DNA of 64,000 bases from Nannocystis pusilla (GTDB taxonomy: Bacteria; Myxococcota_A; Polyangia; Nannocystales; Nannocystaceae). Of the stretch, positions 62,898-64,000 are shown piece after piece. A model generated the notes under the pieces. The model worked only from the letters and a program-made list of their open reading frames with translations. It did not search any database and was not told the origin of the DNA. The position numbers and the translations under genes are program-made. The stretch spans positions 62,001 through 126,000 of the forward strand of contig NZ_JAIRAU010000044.1 of NCBI RefSeq assembly GCF_020073745.1. The letters are read 5' to 3'. Every line of letters starts with the position of its first letter. Positions within the stretch are counted from its first letter, which is position 1.

Positions 62898-63505
62898 TGT
62901 TCTCCGCTGTTGCTCGGGCCCGGGAAGAACAGCGCGCGGGCGAGCTCCCGCGCGTGGTCGTCGTCGCCCCACAGGGCGGTCTTGAACTCGCGCGCCGAGG
63001 TGCGCAGCACCAGGTCGCTGGCGATCTGCAGGATGGCCGCGCGCACCGGCAGCCTGGGGCGGATCTCTCGCCGACCCTCGATGCGGGCGAACCGCTCGCA
63101 CAGGTCGAGCAGCGGCACGACCTGCTCGAGCAGGACGACGCGCCCGGGGCCCTGACCGTCGAGCAATTCCCACACGAGGATCCGCGCCAGCTCGGGGTGC
63201 TCCTCGAGGAAGCGGGTGTACGTGGCGATGATCGCGTCGAAGCGCTCGGAGAAGCTCGAGGGCTGCAACATCGCCTCGGTCAGCGCGGCGCCCAGGCGCT
63301 GGAAGGTGCGCCGCACGACCGCGTTGTAGAGCAGCTCCTTGGACGGGAAGTGATAGAGGAGCGACGGCCGGCGGATGCCCGCGGCGGCGGCGATGTCCTC
63401 GAGCCGCGCGGCGCGGAATCCGTGCTGCGAGAACACGGCGTCCGCGGCGTCGAGCAGGCGCTCGGGTGTGGCCGTGGTGACGCTCCCTGCCGCAGGTCGG
63501 CCCAT
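62894..63505 (-). CDS. TetR/AcrR-family regulator
   Basis: 203 residues. N-terminal HTH: FRAARLEDIAAAAGIRRPSLLYHFPSKELLYNAVV, then a helical ligand-binding domain. It overlaps the diiron gene by 4 bp in the same direction, so it probably regulates the pair. It is divergent from a coiled-coil lipoprotein gene, with about 96 bp between. Confidence 0.9.
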
Positions 63506-63601
63506 CGGCCGGAACCATATCTACTCCCGAGTAGATTTGCAAGCGTGCTTGTCGGGGCTGCTGTTCGCGATCACGCTTGCCGGCGAATCGGAGGAACGGC
63601 C

Positions 63602-64000
63602 ATGCGCGGAACGAGGATTCAGGCGCTCGCGGCGGTGCTGTCGGGCCTGCTGGCGGGCTGTGGCGACTCGGCGGCGAGCAAGAAGGCGGCCGAGGAGACG
63701 AAGGAGGCGCTCGACGCCGCGGGCAAGGCGGCCAAGGCGGCCGGCGAGAAGGTGCGGAGCGGGGCCGAGCGGGCCGTCGGCGTGATCGAGTCGGGGGCGA
63801 AGGTGGCCGGCGAGAAGATCGAGGACGGGGCCGAGGACGTGGCGGCGGCGGTCAAGCACGGGGCCGAGAAGGTCGAGGCAGGAGCCCGCGACGCGGTGGC
63901 GAAGGGCAAGGCCGAGCTGAACGAGATCAAGGAGGCCGCCGACGCGAAGGCAGAGGCCGCGCGGGCAGAGGCCGAGCGCAAGGCCGCGGAGGCCGAGAAG
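63602..64000 (+). CDS. Coiled-coil lipoprotein (5' part)
   Basis: The first about 133 residues are seen and the gene runs off the right edge. Signal peptide with lipobox LLAGCGDS, then a long Ala/Glu/Lys-rich helix (KKAAEETKEALDAAGKAAKA to AEAERKAAEAEK) with heptads typical of LEA-like or apolipoprotein-like periplasmic proteins. GGAGGAA lies before the ATG. Confidence 0.8.
   Translation, partial: MRGTRIQALAAVLSGLLAGCGDSAASKKAAEETKEALDAAGKAAKAAGEKVRSGAERAVGVIESGAKVAGEKIEDGAEDVAAAVKHGAEKVEAGARDAVAKGKAELNEIKEAADAKAEAARAEAERKAAEAEK

Overview
The window is very GC-rich DNA with overwhelmingly G/C third codon positions. It carries many secreted lipoproteins that pair a lipobox with a Thr/Ser/Asp-rich linker and Cys-rich domains (including Myxococcus-type Cys-rich repeats), a dense set of hybrid histidine kinases, TerB and Fis-like proteins and a giant poly-HAMP kinase. 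Together these point to a myxobacterium, most likely of the Nannocystis type. No rRNA, tRNA, CRISPR array or complete insertion sequence was seen.

Layout. 0-6 kb: a DAB-type inorganic carbon operon on the minus strand (dabA, dabB and a third NuoM-like subunit that runs off the left edge). 6.7-8.5 kb: a TerB protein and an M48 peptidase fused to a TerB-like domain. 8.5-17.7 kb: lipoproteins, an ECF-type sigma factor with a SnoaL-like tail followed by a VOC protein, a LysR/MDR-oxidoreductase divergent pair, and a 3-oxoacid CoA-transferase whose two subunit genes are separated by an unrelated gene. 17.7-19.2 kb: a decayed lipoprotein gene, a tiny Fis-type HTH protein and a gene-poor stretch. 19.2-24.5 kb: two histidine kinases and a kaiC-kaiB operon with no kaiA. 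25-28.8 kb: an esterase, a lower-GC patch with a truncated gene and a HEPN-like protein, two small exported proteins and a WD40-like remnant. 28.8-30.1 kb: a group 2 sigma-70 factor with a clear intrinsic terminator. 33-43.4 kb: four same-strand two-component genes, ending with a 2084-residue kinase built on eleven 92-residue HAMP repeats. 44-52 kb: small conserved proteins, Sel1 and Cys-rich lipoproteins, an alcohol dehydrogenase, a DUF481-like beta-barrel protein and rpe. 52-54 kb: an internally deleted MFS transporter coupled to an orphan DNA methyltransferase. 54-64 kb: GST, OYE, more lipoproteins, DUF4180, a TetR-diiron oxygenase pair and a truncated coiled-coil lipoprotein.

The most unusual signal is not a gene. 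An 18-bp interrupted palindrome, roughly CMTGTCY-N4-RGACAKG, recurs about 30 times from 14 kb to 60 kb. It sits in gaps between convergent genes and just 3' of genes, sometimes as tandem copies sharing a CATG, and also inside coding sequences, over a start codon, a ribosome binding site and a stop codon. It behaves like a small dispersed hairpin family. I know of no described element that matches it, but I could not search.
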